Source: Bacteroidales bacterium UBA5833
GTDB taxonomy: Bacteria > Bacteroidota > Bacteroidia > Bacteroidales > Lentimicrobiaceae
Direction of reading: 5' to 3'
DNA length: 64,000 bases
Assembly (NCBI GenBank): GCA_002433025.1
Contig: DJGZ01000063.1
Location: 78,884 to 142,883, forward strand
Shown here piece by piece: positions 53,936 to 61,785 of this stretch (position 1 is its first letter; the number at the start of each line of letters is the position of its first letter). The notes beneath the pieces were generated by a model. It was not told where the DNA came from and did not search any database. It saw nothing but the letters and a program-made list of their open reading frames with translations. A program made the translations under genes and the position numbers.

Positions 53936-54694
53936 TCAGTGAAACGTGTGGGTTTTCATCCGGTTGATAATGCGTTCATAGGCGGCAGCAATATCCTGTC
54001 CGGGACGGGTTTGCTCAACAAAAATCCCGGGCCCTAGATCAATGGTATCGGCTGTAAAATTCCAGATGGCTTTCATGCCGGCACCGGCCAGCAGATCGGC
54101 TACATGGGAAGCCTCGCCGGCCGGAGTGGCTATGATTCCCAGACTGACATGCATGCGTGCCGCCAGCGGGATGATCTTATCGGGCGACATCACCCTGATG
54201 GAACCGATCCGGCTGCCGATTTTCCGGTAGTCGGTATCAAAAGCTGCCACAATCTTCAAGCTGGTTTGTCCCAGATTTTCCTTCAGCAACAGGGATGTAC
54301 CCAGTTTCCCGGCTCCGACTAGAAAGGATTCCGTTTCGTTGTAGTAACCAAGGATCTGCTCCAAAGCTGTCATCAGTGAGGAGATATGCACAGCTTTCTG
54401 GCCCGCTAGCATAAGCCCGTGGCACATCAGGTCCTCTTCAACCTGCGCACCCTTTATCCCGGTTTCTGTTGCAATTGAATCTACAGACAGATCAATCCTG
54501 CCCCTTAACCGCATCAGTCTGAGATATGACAAATAAAGCCCATACCTCCTGATCTCATTTATTTCGAGGTTCCCTGAAACAGGGTAAAGTCCGCGGCCGG
54601 AGTCGTCTGCTCCGCTGCCTGAAAATGACGCTGTGGAAACAAATTCCGTCCTATGCAAGGAAAAACTTCCTGAATTTGAGCTTTTGTATTCCAT
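53936..54694 (-). CDS. rex: Rex-like NADH-sensing regulator with altered DNA-recognition residues
   Basis: A 252-residue Rex homologue. A Ser-rich N-terminal extension (1-42) not typical of Rex precedes the winged helix (about 43-115). The recognition helix reads AQVEEDLMCHG: Glu86-Glu87 stand where canonical Rex has Arg-Lys/Arg. The following wing (LAGQKAVHI) lacks the GKRGVGY-type segment. The NADH domain is intact: VGAGKLG at 126-132, then AAFDTDYRKIGSRIG and NFTADTIDL. The C-terminal swap helix is kept. It should still bind NAD(H), but DNA binding is doubtful or has changed specificity. It lies in an operon with a dehydrogenase and hydrogenases. Confidence 0.82.
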   Translation of the reverse strand: MEYKSSNSGSFSLHRTEFVSTASFSGSGADDSGRGLYPVSGNLEINEIRRYGLYLSYLRLMRLRGRIDLSVDSIATETGIKGAQVEEDLMCHGLMLAGQKAVHISSLMTALEQILGYYNETESFLVGAGKLGTSLLLKENLGQTSLKIVAAFDTDYRKIGSRIGSIRVMSPDKIIPLAARMHVSLGIIATPAGEASHVADLLAGAGMKAIWNFTADTIDLGPGIFVEQTRPGQDIAAAYERIINRMKTHTFH

Positions 54695-54706
54695 ACCATT
54701 TACATT

Positions 54707-55594
54707 TTAAGCCTGTTTAGAAACCGGTTCACCCAGGCCAATGCCCGGGATGCCTCTGAGTTTGACAGTTTCTGCAGTATCTTTCGCTGACGAAACACTG
54801 ATGCTTGAACGGCTGATCGCATGTTGAAAATCAACCTGACGGGCATCAAACTCGGGGCCCTCCAGGGCTACATCCATCGACTCGCCGCCCACATCCAGCC
54901 TGAACCCGTTGAGGCCGGTTGCAGATAGTAACTCAACAAAACCGGCAGTCGCCGGAAATCCATGATTCAGGGCAAAGTCTGCCACCTGCTTCATCATCTT
55001 TAACGGACCAAATGTGGTAATCAGGTCATAACCCTTCACCTGGTCGGTGGGAAGTAATCCGAGCATCTGAGTAACCGGACCATGGAATCCGACACTACCG
55101 TCGTCGGTGGCCAGATAAACATTCCGGCAAATTTTTTCAAACTGCTCCCTGAAGAGCAGGGAAGCTTTCGTTGGGGCTGTAAGTAGAACATCGGTTTTAA
55201 CTCCGATATTATTCAGCCATTCTATCTGCATCAAAGCTGAAGCCACACCCAAACCTCCGGCGACAAACAGGAGTTTCGAGTTCACCAACTCCCGGTCGTT
55301 GCAATCGGCCAGCAACGAGGGCCTGCCGAGAGGGCCTGTCAACCCGTCGAAAATAAAAATCTCAGGGTTGTTAACCATTAATGCAGTAGCCTCATCTACA
55401 GCCTGCACCAGTAATCCAATGGTTCCTGCCTGATGATTAATCTTCATTACCGGAAGGGAAACGCTGCGGCTTCCGGCAGTTGGTTTAACAGTCACAAACT
55501 GGCCCGGCAGCATTGCCGAAGCTATACGCGGCGCAAAAACTTCAATGAGGGAAATATCTTTAGCGGGGCTTATTCTGCTGACGACGGTGAACAT
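54707..55594 (-). CDS. PyrK/NfnA-like FAD/NAD-binding protein without Fe-S ligands
   Basis: A 295-residue ferredoxin-reductase-like protein of the PyrK/NfnA/sulfide dehydrogenase family. The FAD domain (1-95) has MLPGQFVTVKP and SRSVSLPVM. The NAD domain (about 105-215) has LLFVAGGLGVASALMQI and TDDGSVGFHGPVTQML. The terminal domain normally binds [2Fe-2S] through Asp plus three Cys (DGTGMCGACRV, CVDGPEFD). Here that loop reads SATGLNGFRLD and VALEGPEFD, so Asp and all three Cys are gone while the scaffold and GPEFDARQVDF remain. It presumably binds NAD(P)H and FAD without the cluster. ATG 55594 is chosen over one 66 bases upstream. Confidence 0.85.
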   Translation of the reverse strand: MFTVVSRISPAKDISLIEVFAPRIASAMLPGQFVTVKPTAGSRSVSLPVMKINHQAGTIGLLVQAVDEATALMVNNPEIFIFDGLTGPLGRPSLLADCNDRELVNSKLLFVAGGLGVASALMQIEWLNNIGVKTDVLLTAPTKASLLFREQFEKICRNVYLATDDGSVGFHGPVTQMLGLLPTDQVKGYDLITTFGPLKMMKQVADFALNHGFPATAGFVELLSATGLNGFRLDVGGESMDVALEGPEFDARQVDFQHAISRSSISVSSAKDTAETVKLRGIPGIGLGEPVSKQA

Positions 55595-55685
55595 AGTTTT
55601 CTGATTTTCAGACAAAAAGCCGGCAGGAGGCAGGGCCTCCTGCCGGCAGTAAACACACAAAAGAGAAATTAAAGCTGTATTTTAA

Positions 55686-56852
55686 TCAGAGGCTTACTTT
55701 ATTTCCATAGAAAGCAGCCGTGTATAGGGTCTTGAATTCTTTCACCCCGGTTTCGCGGGGATTGCATCCCGTGCAGGCATCTGATACGGCATTGGCTGAA
55801 ATCCGGTCAACGTTACCCAGGAACATTTCTTCAGCAACCCCATACTCACGCAAACTTTGGGGGATGTTTAACTGATCATTCAAACCGGTGCAGAAATCGC
55901 GGAAAGCATCTGTCAGTTCATCCGTGGTGCTGCCTGGAAGACCGATAGAACGGGCAATTTCGGCGTAGCGGTCGGCACAAACTTTTCGGTTGTAATCAAT
56001 TACTACCGGCAGGTATATTGCGTTCAGACATCCGTGCGGGATATGAAAAACTGCTCCCGATTTGTGGGCCATGCTGTGCACAATCCCGAGCAATGCATTC
56101 GAAAAAGCCATCCCGGCAAGGCACTGTGCGATATGCATCTTATCCCGGGCCTCTTTGTCACCATGATATGATTTTACAAGATTATCTTTAATCATCCGAA
56201 TGGCCTTCAGTGCGAGCGGGTCGGAGAAATCAGAACGGTTGACGGCAACATAAGCCTCCGTGGCATGAGCCAGTGCATCCATTCCGGTGTGGGCGGTCAG
56301 TTCCTTTGGCATGGTATAAGCCAGGGCCGGATCGACGATTGCTACATCAGGAGTTATTTCAAAATCGGCGAGTGGATATTTGATCTGGGTCTTATAATCC
56401 GTAATTACCGAAAAAGCGGTTACTTCCGTGGCTGTTCCACTGGTTGAAGGAATGGCTGCAAAACGTGCCTTGTTGCGCAAAACCGGGATATTGAATGGTT
56501 TCGCAATTTCTTCAAAAGTAGCTTCGGGATGCTCATAAAAAACCCACATGGCCTTGGCAGCATCAATGGGCGAACCGCCACCGATCGACACAATCCAGTC
56601 GGGTTTAAAGCGCCTCATGGCTTCAGCTCCCCGCATTACCGTTTCCACAGAGGGATCCGGCTCTACTCCTTCAAAAACAAGCGTTTCCATTCCGGCTTCC
56701 TGAAGATAGGTTTCAACCTTGTTCAGAAATCCGAATTTCTTCATCGATCCGCCGCCAACAACGATGATGGCGCGGGTGCCTTTCAGGTTTCTTAGTTCTG
56801 CGAGTGCGTTTTCTCCGAAGTAGAGATCGCGGGGGAGCGTGAATCGTGCCAT
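55686..56852 (-). CDS. Iron-containing alcohol dehydrogenase (group III)
   Basis: A 388-residue cytoplasmic NAD(P)-linked iron alcohol dehydrogenase that would reduce acetaldehyde or butyraldehyde-type substrates to alcohols. The coenzyme loop is SIGGGSPIDAAKA (89-101) and the conserved PSTSGTATE is at 135-143. Metal ligands are Asp192 and His196 in MDALAHATEA, His259 in GIVHSMAH and His273 in IPHG. It is first in the eleven-gene operon and lies just downstream of a Rex operator. This fits NADH disposal by ethanol formation. The exact aldehyde is unknown. Confidence 0.93.
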   Translation of the reverse strand: MARFTLPRDLYFGENALAELRNLKGTRAIIVVGGGSMKKFGFLNKVETYLQEAGMETLVFEGVEPDPSVETVMRGAEAMRRFKPDWIVSIGGGSPIDAAKAMWVFYEHPEATFEEIAKPFNIPVLRNKARFAAIPSTSGTATEVTAFSVITDYKTQIKYPLADFEITPDVAIVDPALAYTMPKELTAHTGMDALAHATEAYVAVNRSDFSDPLALKAIRMIKDNLVKSYHGDKEARDKMHIAQCLAGMAFSNALLGIVHSMAHKSGAVFHIPHGCLNAIYLPVVIDYNRKVCADRYAEIARSIGLPGSTTDELTDAFRDFCTGLNDQLNIPQSLREYGVAEEMFLGNVDRISANAVSDACTGCNPRETGVKEFKTLYTAAFYGNKVSL

Positions 56853-56964
56853 GACTTTTTTTTTCTTAATTAAACTTAGGTCACACCCTCATTTCCAATT
56901 GCCGTGCCAAAATTTACATCTGATTGCTATACAGCTTATTACAAATGTTATCCGTTTCACGCTA

Positions 56965-56982
56965 CTGTTAATTGATTAACAA
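56965..56982. promoter_or_regulatory. Rex operator (TTGTTAA-N4-TTAACAA type)
   Basis: CTGTTAATTGATTAACAA differs from TTGTTAA-N4-TTAACAA only at the first base. It lies 112 bases before the alcohol dehydrogenase ATG at 56852 and upstream of a possible TAACATTTG -7-like stretch (56950-56942, one base too long). Regulation by NADH level is likely. Confidence 0.7.
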
Positions 56983-57006
56983 TTGTCATCTTTTTGAGCA
57001 ACCGAA

Positions 57007-57038
57007 TTGTCCTGATTCATGACAATGTCCTGATTCAT
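57007..57038. repeat. Tandem 13-base repeat with internal inverted arms
   Basis: TGTCCTGATTCAT occurs at 57008-57020 and again at 57026-57038 (18-base period). TTGTC-N9-GACAA (57007-57025) is inverted. This lies between the divergent alcohol dehydrogenase operon and protease gene, and could be a second operator. Confidence 0.4.
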
Positions 57039-57085
57039 TACATACTCATTTGAATAATTCATCCATATCGGGAGGGAATTATGAC

Positions 57086-57093
57086 TATTTTTG
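57086..57093 (+). promoter_or_regulatory. -7 element TATTTTTG of the C10 protease gene
   Basis: Exact TAnnTTTG match. It lies inside the longest frame (start 57081), which supports ATG 57120 as the true start. Confidence 0.55.
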
Positions 57094-57119
57094 AATCATG
57101 CATTAACCGGGCATCAACC

Positions 57120-59222
57120 ATGAAAAAAAACCTGAGTCTCCTGATTGTTTTACTCATTGCATTTAAACTGACCGGAGCGCAAAGCGTGGACATATACCGT
57201 CAGACAGCCCTTAATTTTTTCCAGGAAAGACTGGTTTTACACCAGTATAAAGGCATGGGCGCTCCTGAGATCAAAAATTATATCCAGGTTTCGCATGAAG
57301 GCCGCGCGATAGCCCACGCTTTTAATTTTTCAGGTGGTGGTTTTGTGCTGGTTTCGGCCTCCGAAAATACTTTTCCGGTTCTGGGCTACAGTCTGGAGGG
57401 TACATTTACCGGAACAGGCCTTCCTGAAGCCCTTAAGGCATGGATCAGATATTACGGCAGACAAATCGGAGCAGTTGCAAATCAGCCTTTTCCTGCCGAA
57501 GAAGTTCAGCTTGCCAGGAGTCGTTACAAAAAAGAGGTAACAGAAATTACGGGTAGTTCAGGCCGTGTTGCTGAACCTTTGCTGCGCACCTTGTGGGACC
57601 AGGGGAACTATTACAACGGAATGTGCCCGACTGACCCTGACGGGCCCGGAGGCCGATGTTATGCCGGTTGCGTTGCCACGGCAGTCGGGCAGCTGATGTT
57701 TTACCACCGCTGGCCGGAGCAGGGAAGCGGAGAATACAGCTATACACATCCTGATTATGGTGTTCAGTACGCCAATTTCGGTGAAAGCACCTACAACTGG
57801 AACGGCATGGAAACATCGCTGAGCGGACCAAACTCCCACATTGCCCTTCTGCTTTACCACCTGGGCATTTCCTTTGATATGGATTATGGCCCGAACGGAT
57901 CCGGTATGTGGAACCACAGCGCAGCCAATTCGATGAGAAACTATTTTAAATATGGGCCACAGACGCAATACATTTTCAGGGATACCACTACCATGAACTG
58001 GGACAGTATTCTGATTGCCAACCTCGACGCACGCAAGCCCCTCTACTATGCCGGATGGGAAGGCGTCGGATCGCAAAACGGCCATGCTTTCGTCTGCGAC
58101 GGTTACGCCCCAGATAATTTTTACCATTTCAACTGGGGATGGAGCGGCTCCTATGACGGTTACTTCCTGCTTTCCGCGCTGACACCGGGAGGCAGCAACT
58201 TCAATTTCGCACAGGAAGTCATCAAAGACATTTACCCGGACACCACGCAATACAATTATCCGTCATTTTGCACCGGCGACGACACATTGAATTATATCTC
58301 AGGGACCTTTTCCGATGGAAGCAATATAATCGATTATCCGGGCGGATCTGTTTGCCAATGGCTGATTCAGCCGGATGAACCGGACTACGATTCCATAAGC
58401 GGAATTCAGCTCAGTTTTCCCTTGCTCGATCTGGCGCAAAATGACCGGATACTGATTTTCAGCGGGAACGATACCACTGCTTCACCCATCGCCGAACTTA
58501 CAGGAGATGAATCTCCCGGGATTATTGAAATCAATGCACCTTCGGCAACCGTTGTTTTCGATGCACCTGCAGGTAATGCCGGCGGATTCCTTGCTTCCTA
58601 TAAAAGTGCACTGCCGGTATATTGTTCGGGAACCACCAATTACAACCAGTCCTCGGGTATGTTTGATGACGGAAGCGGCAATAAAAACTATGTAAATAAC
58701 AGCCTCTGCAAATGGCGGATCGTCCCGACCGATTTGTTGCCTGTTACCATTACATTTGACAATTTCAGCACGGAATACGGCAAGGATATCCTGAAAATTT
58801 ATGACCTCGGAAATCAAAGCCTTGTAGCTTCGTTATCAGGCGACACCATCCCGGAGCCCATCACCCTGAACAGCGGAAAATTCTATCTTGTCTTCAATAC
58901 CGACGGGTCAGGAACTGCTCCCGGCTGGACAATCAGATGGAATCCGGAAGGCAGTACGGGGATTTTCAACGATATCAGGAAAGAATTTGCAATCCATCCT
59001 AACCCTGCCGGTGATTACCTGGCCCTGAGATGCATCAGCAGTCCGGTTACCGGATCAGCAAGTATTTACAACTCTGCGGGCAGGTTACTGATGCAAAAGC
59101 AGCTGACTCAAAATATCACGGGAGAGGCCACCTTGAATATTTCGCAACTTGGGCCCGGATTTTACCTGTTGAAAGTAGAAACCGGACAGGAAAGCCGGTG
59201 GCTGAAGTTTATCAAAAATTAG
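57120..59222 (+). CDS. Secreted C10 (streptopain-like) cysteine protease with CUB domains and T9SS tail
   Basis: A 700-residue exported protease. A signal peptide (MKKNLSLLIVLLIAFKLTGA) is followed by a pro-domain (about 20-150, streptopain inhibitor-like). The C10 peptidase domain (about 155-385) has catalytic Cys184 in YAGCVATAVGQLMFYH and His322 in SQNGHAFVCDGY, with NWGWSGSYDGY as the aromatic active-site segment. Two CUB-like modules follow (about 390-500 and 505-615; CTGDDTLNYISGTFSDGS and CSGTTNYNQSSGMFDDGS repeat the same pattern). A T9SS type A domain ends the protein. It probably degrades proteins outside the cell. The start is fixed by the promoter at 57086. Confidence 0.9.
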   Translation: MKKNLSLLIVLLIAFKLTGAQSVDIYRQTALNFFQERLVLHQYKGMGAPEIKNYIQVSHEGRAIAHAFNFSGGGFVLVSASENTFPVLGYSLEGTFTGTGLPEALKAWIRYYGRQIGAVANQPFPAEEVQLARSRYKKEVTEITGSSGRVAEPLLRTLWDQGNYYNGMCPTDPDGPGGRCYAGCVATAVGQLMFYHRWPEQGSGEYSYTHPDYGVQYANFGESTYNWNGMETSLSGPNSHIALLLYHLGISFDMDYGPNGSGMWNHSAANSMRNYFKYGPQTQYIFRDTTTMNWDSILIANLDARKPLYYAGWEGVGSQNGHAFVCDGYAPDNFYHFNWGWSGSYDGYFLLSALTPGGSNFNFAQEVIKDIYPDTTQYNYPSFCTGDDTLNYISGTFSDGSNIIDYPGGSVCQWLIQPDEPDYDSISGIQLSFPLLDLAQNDRILIFSGNDTTASPIAELTGDESPGIIEINAPSATVVFDAPAGNAGGFLASYKSALPVYCSGTTNYNQSSGMFDDGSGNKNYVNNSLCKWRIVPTDLLPVTITFDNFSTEYGKDILKIYDLGNQSLVASLSGDTIPEPITLNSGKFYLVFNTDGSGTAPGWTIRWNPEGSTGIFNDIRKEFAIHPNPAGDYLALRCISSPVTGSASIYNSAGRLLMQKQLTQNITGEATLNISQLGPGFYLLKVETGQESRWLKFIKN

Positions 59223-59334
59223 ATTATTGGTTAAAAACCAGAGAAGTCCTGATTCTGACCAATAAATTGCCGGTTACAGGACAACTGCCATTCAATGACA
59301 GCAAGCACGGTAGCTGGTTCAAACCCTTTTTTGG

Positions 59335-59763
59335 CTAGCCTTTTCCTGACAATTCAAACAAATGAAGCCCAGAGCCCTCAGCCATGCACTCCATGATCCG
59401 CTTTTTGAATTTCCAGCAGGTCATCTGCCGCGTTTCGAGCCTGCGCGACAATTCATAACTCGAGATGCCGGGCGTGCCGCAAACCATCCAGGCAATTTCA
59501 AAGGCATCTGTAATCGGGATGCGGCAACGGTGAAAAATGGTATGGGCCGTTGCCGATTCATCATGCTTACATCTGGTGCACCGCCTCGAAAAGGGCGATT
59601 TTCCGATGCAATAATTAGTATGGCCGCAACTCCTGCAAACATAACCATCGCGCCACTTCTCGTCAGCAATCACCTTCAGACACTGCTCAGCCGATGAAAA
59701 CCGCTGGTTAAACGCCGCAAGGTCAAGATTTTTGAATAAAAGAGATAAATTAGTTGCAGCCAA
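59335..59763 (-). CDS. Stand-alone IS1595-type transposase zinc-ribbon protein
   Basis: A 142-residue protein equal to the N-terminal part of IS1595-family transposases. It has a zinc ribbon (CRSCGHTNYC, then CTRCKHDESATAHT) and the conserved IFHRCRIPITDAFEIAWM segment, then a helical region (SSYELSRRLETRQMTCWKFK). The DDE catalytic domain is absent and no partner fragment or inverted repeats are seen nearby, so it cannot transpose by itself. It is either a remnant of an insertion sequence or a domesticated DNA-binding protein. Its intact frame favours the latter or recent truncation. Confidence 0.75.
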   Translation of the reverse strand: MAATNLSLLFKNLDLAAFNQRFSSAEQCLKVIADEKWRDGYVCRSCGHTNYCIGKSPFSRRCTRCKHDESATAHTIFHRCRIPITDAFEIAWMVCGTPGISSYELSRRLETRQMTCWKFKKRIMECMAEGSGLHLFELSGKG

Positions 59764-59879
59764 AATGTAAATTATTGATAATTAAACAGAACCAAACCAC
59801 ATCAGAAATTGTTAATGATTCGGGCGCTGCAAAAATAAAAATTTTTAGTGATACTTATGCGATTTATGATAAAAAGATT

Positions 59880-59887
59880 TATCTTTG
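59880..59887 (+). promoter_or_regulatory. -7 element TATCTTTG before the thioredoxin pair
   Basis: Exact TAnnTTTG match 36 bases before the ATG at 59924. Confidence 0.5.
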
Positions 59888-59923
59888 CAGCGGAATTAAA
59901 CCTATCCTAATCCGACAACAAAA

Positions 59924-60445
59924 ATGAACAAACGAATTTTAACAATAGCAATGGTTGCAAGTCTGGCCATGTTCGGTTGCAACCAGTCAACAGGCAACGG
60001 ACAGACTACTTCAGGGGAGCCGGTCAAATCAGCGACCGCCTCAGCCAACCCGGAGGAGGGAAAAGTTGTACAGATGAATAAAGCAATGTTTCTTGAAAGG
60101 GTGTTTAACTACGAGAAAAACCCAGACACCTGGGTATACGAAGGCAACAAACCCGCCATCATAGATTTTTATGCCGATTGGTGCGGGCCCTGCAAGAAAA
60201 TAGCCCCGATCATGGCGCAGCTGGCCGAAGAATATAAGGATCAGATTGTGATTTATAAAGTGGATACCGACAAGGAGCGTGAACTGGCCCAGGTGTTTCA
60301 GATCCGCAGCATTCCCAGCATCCTTTTCATCCCGGCCGAAGGACAGCCACAAATGACCATGGGGGCGCTGCCTAAGGCTGAATTTGAAAAAATGATCAAG
60401 GAAGTCCTGCTGGCTCCCAAGGCCCAGCCTACATCACAAAAATAA
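59924..60445 (+). CDS. Thioredoxin-fold lipoprotein
   Basis: A 173-residue thioredoxin exported as a lipoprotein. The signal sequence ends LAMFGCNQ, with the lipid-anchor Cys at about residue 19. A flexible Ser/Thr/Gly linker (20-50) leads to the thioredoxin domain (about 52-160). The active site is DWCGPCKK with Cys87 and Cys90, and the cis-Pro is in IRSIPSILFIP. It would reduce disulfides in the periplasm or on the surface. It is followed 33 bases later by a cytoplasmic homologue so similar that duplication is evident (both have VFNY/VFNF, YADWCGPCK, KVDT, IRSIPS). Confidence 0.92.
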   Translation: MNKRILTIAMVASLAMFGCNQSTGNGQTTSGEPVKSATASANPEEGKVVQMNKAMFLERVFNYEKNPDTWVYEGNKPAIIDFYADWCGPCKKIAPIMAQLAEEYKDQIVIYKVDTDKERELAQVFQIRSIPSILFIPAEGQPQMTMGALPKAEFEKMIKEVLLAPKAQPTSQK

Positions 60446-60478
60446 TTCTCATCATCACGAATCAATTTCATCTCAATA

Positions 60479-60841
60479 ATGGAACATTTAACTTTTGAAA
60501 CCTTTAAAGAAAAGGTTTTTAACTTCGATCAGAACCAGGATTGGAAATTCGAAGGAAAATTACCCTGTATCATTGACTTTTATGCCGACTGGTGTGGCCC
60601 CTGCAAAATGGTAGCCCCCATCCTTGACGAACTGTCAAAAGAATATGAAGGCAAAATCAACATATACAAGGTAGATACCGAGGCTGAACAGGAACTTTCC
60701 CAGATATTCGGAATCAGGAGCATCCCCAGTATGTTATTCTGTCCTGCCGACGGCCAGCCTCAGATGGCGCAGGGAGCGCTGCCCAAACATGCGCTGAAAC
60801 AGGCCATTGAGGATGTGCTACTGCAGAGTACTGCCAACTAA
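60479..60841 (+). CDS. trxA: Thioredoxin
   Basis: A 120-residue cytoplasmic thioredoxin with active site DWCGPCKM (Cys39, Cys42) and cis-Pro in IRSIPSMLFCP. It would donate electrons to ribonucleotide reductase, peroxidases and similar enzymes. It lacks a signal peptide, unlike the upstream lipoprotein copy, with which it shares long identical stretches. It is the second gene of the pair, followed by a strong terminator. No thioredoxin reductase is adjacent. Confidence 0.94.
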   Translation: MEHLTFETFKEKVFNFDQNQDWKFEGKLPCIIDFYADWCGPCKMVAPILDELSKEYEGKINIYKVDTEAEQELSQIFGIRSIPSMLFCPADGQPQMAQGALPKHALKQAIEDVLLQSTAN

Positions 60842-60869
60842 GAAACTGTTGTTGATTAGCGTTATCCTG

Positions 60870-60901
60870 AACAGGTCCGGTTTTCCGGGCCTGTTTTTTT
60901 C
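60870..60901 (+). terminator. Rho-independent terminator after trxA
   Basis: AACAGGTCCGG (60870-60880) pairs with CCGGGCCTGTT (60885-60895), with one mismatch around a TTTT loop, followed by seven or more T residues. It lies 29 bases after the stop. Confidence 0.9.
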
Positions 60902-61046
60902 CGGATCAGGCATTTAACAATGCTCAGACAATAGAGCGTTTGAATCAGCAATAAGAATTGCTGAACAAAAACTCTATCGCAATTTTCCTTATAAAATCAA
61001 TAGTTCATCCCTGTCGGGCTTCCTGAAGATTAATCCGGGTTTATCT

Positions 61047-61054
61047 TAACTTTG
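61047..61054 (+). promoter_or_regulatory. -7 element TAACTTTG of the WbqC gene
   Basis: Exact TAnnTTTG match 19 bases before the ATG at 61074, with no clear -33 element. Confidence 0.5.
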
Positions 61055-61073
61055 CCGCAACGATCCGATTACA

Positions 61074-61721
61074 ATGATAGTGATTCCTCCCGTGCTTCTG
61101 CCCGCTGCCTGCCTGCCCGATACAGAGTATTTCAGCTGGCTTGCCCATGCCCCAGCCATAACAATCGAGATTCATGAGACTTTTCCAAAACAGACCTGCC
61201 GTAACCGGTATAGGATTGCTACTTCAAACGGACCTCAGATCTTATCGGTTCCCGTAAACAAACCCCTGGGGAATCACACCCCGACAGCAGCAGTTGAAAT
61301 CGACAAAAAAAGCAACTGGAACATTATTCATTGGAGGGCACTGGAATCTGCATACAATAAATCCCCGTTCTTTCTTTATTATCGCGACCACTTTGAAACA
61401 CTTTTCATGCAACCACCGGTTCTGCTGACAGATTTTAACCTCCGCCTGCTGGAAACCTGCGTCAGCCTGATCAGGATTCCCTGCACCCTTAACCTGACGG
61501 AAAAATACATCCATGAACCGGAAGACCTTTACGATATGCGAATGAGAATCATGCCAAAACGCCCCATGCAGCACCGGTGGAGCATTTCAGCATTTGAGCC
61601 GTACATACAGGTTTTCTCGGAGAAATATGTTTTTGCACCAAACCTCAGCATACTCGACCTGATCTTTAACCTGGGGCCAGAAAGCGCAGATTACCTTAAA
61701 AAGCACCGGCCCGGAGTCTGA
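61074..61721 (+). CDS. WbqC family protein
   Basis: A 215-residue cytoplasmic protein of the WbqC family. Its members occur in polysaccharide and sugar-modification loci, but their activity is not settled. Family traits are the early PDTEYFSWLAHAP, the basic loop KQTCRNRYRIATSNGPQILS, SVPVNKP and the motif WNIIHWRALESAYNKSPFFLYY (about 82-103). It stands alone between the thioredoxins and the HD phosphodiesterase. No more specific role is proposed. Confidence 0.88.
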   Translation: MIVIPPVLLPAACLPDTEYFSWLAHAPAITIEIHETFPKQTCRNRYRIATSNGPQILSVPVNKPLGNHTPTAAVEIDKKSNWNIIHWRALESAYNKSPFFLYYRDHFETLFMQPPVLLTDFNLRLLETCVSLIRIPCTLNLTEKYIHEPEDLYDMRMRIMPKRPMQHRWSISAFEPYIQVFSEKYVFAPNLSILDLIFNLGPESADYLKKHRPGV

Positions 61722-61785
61722 TCCCAGGCCCAATACCCGGGAAATCCGCCGGGCCATCTGTCTTACAGCAATAATTTCAGGCAAT

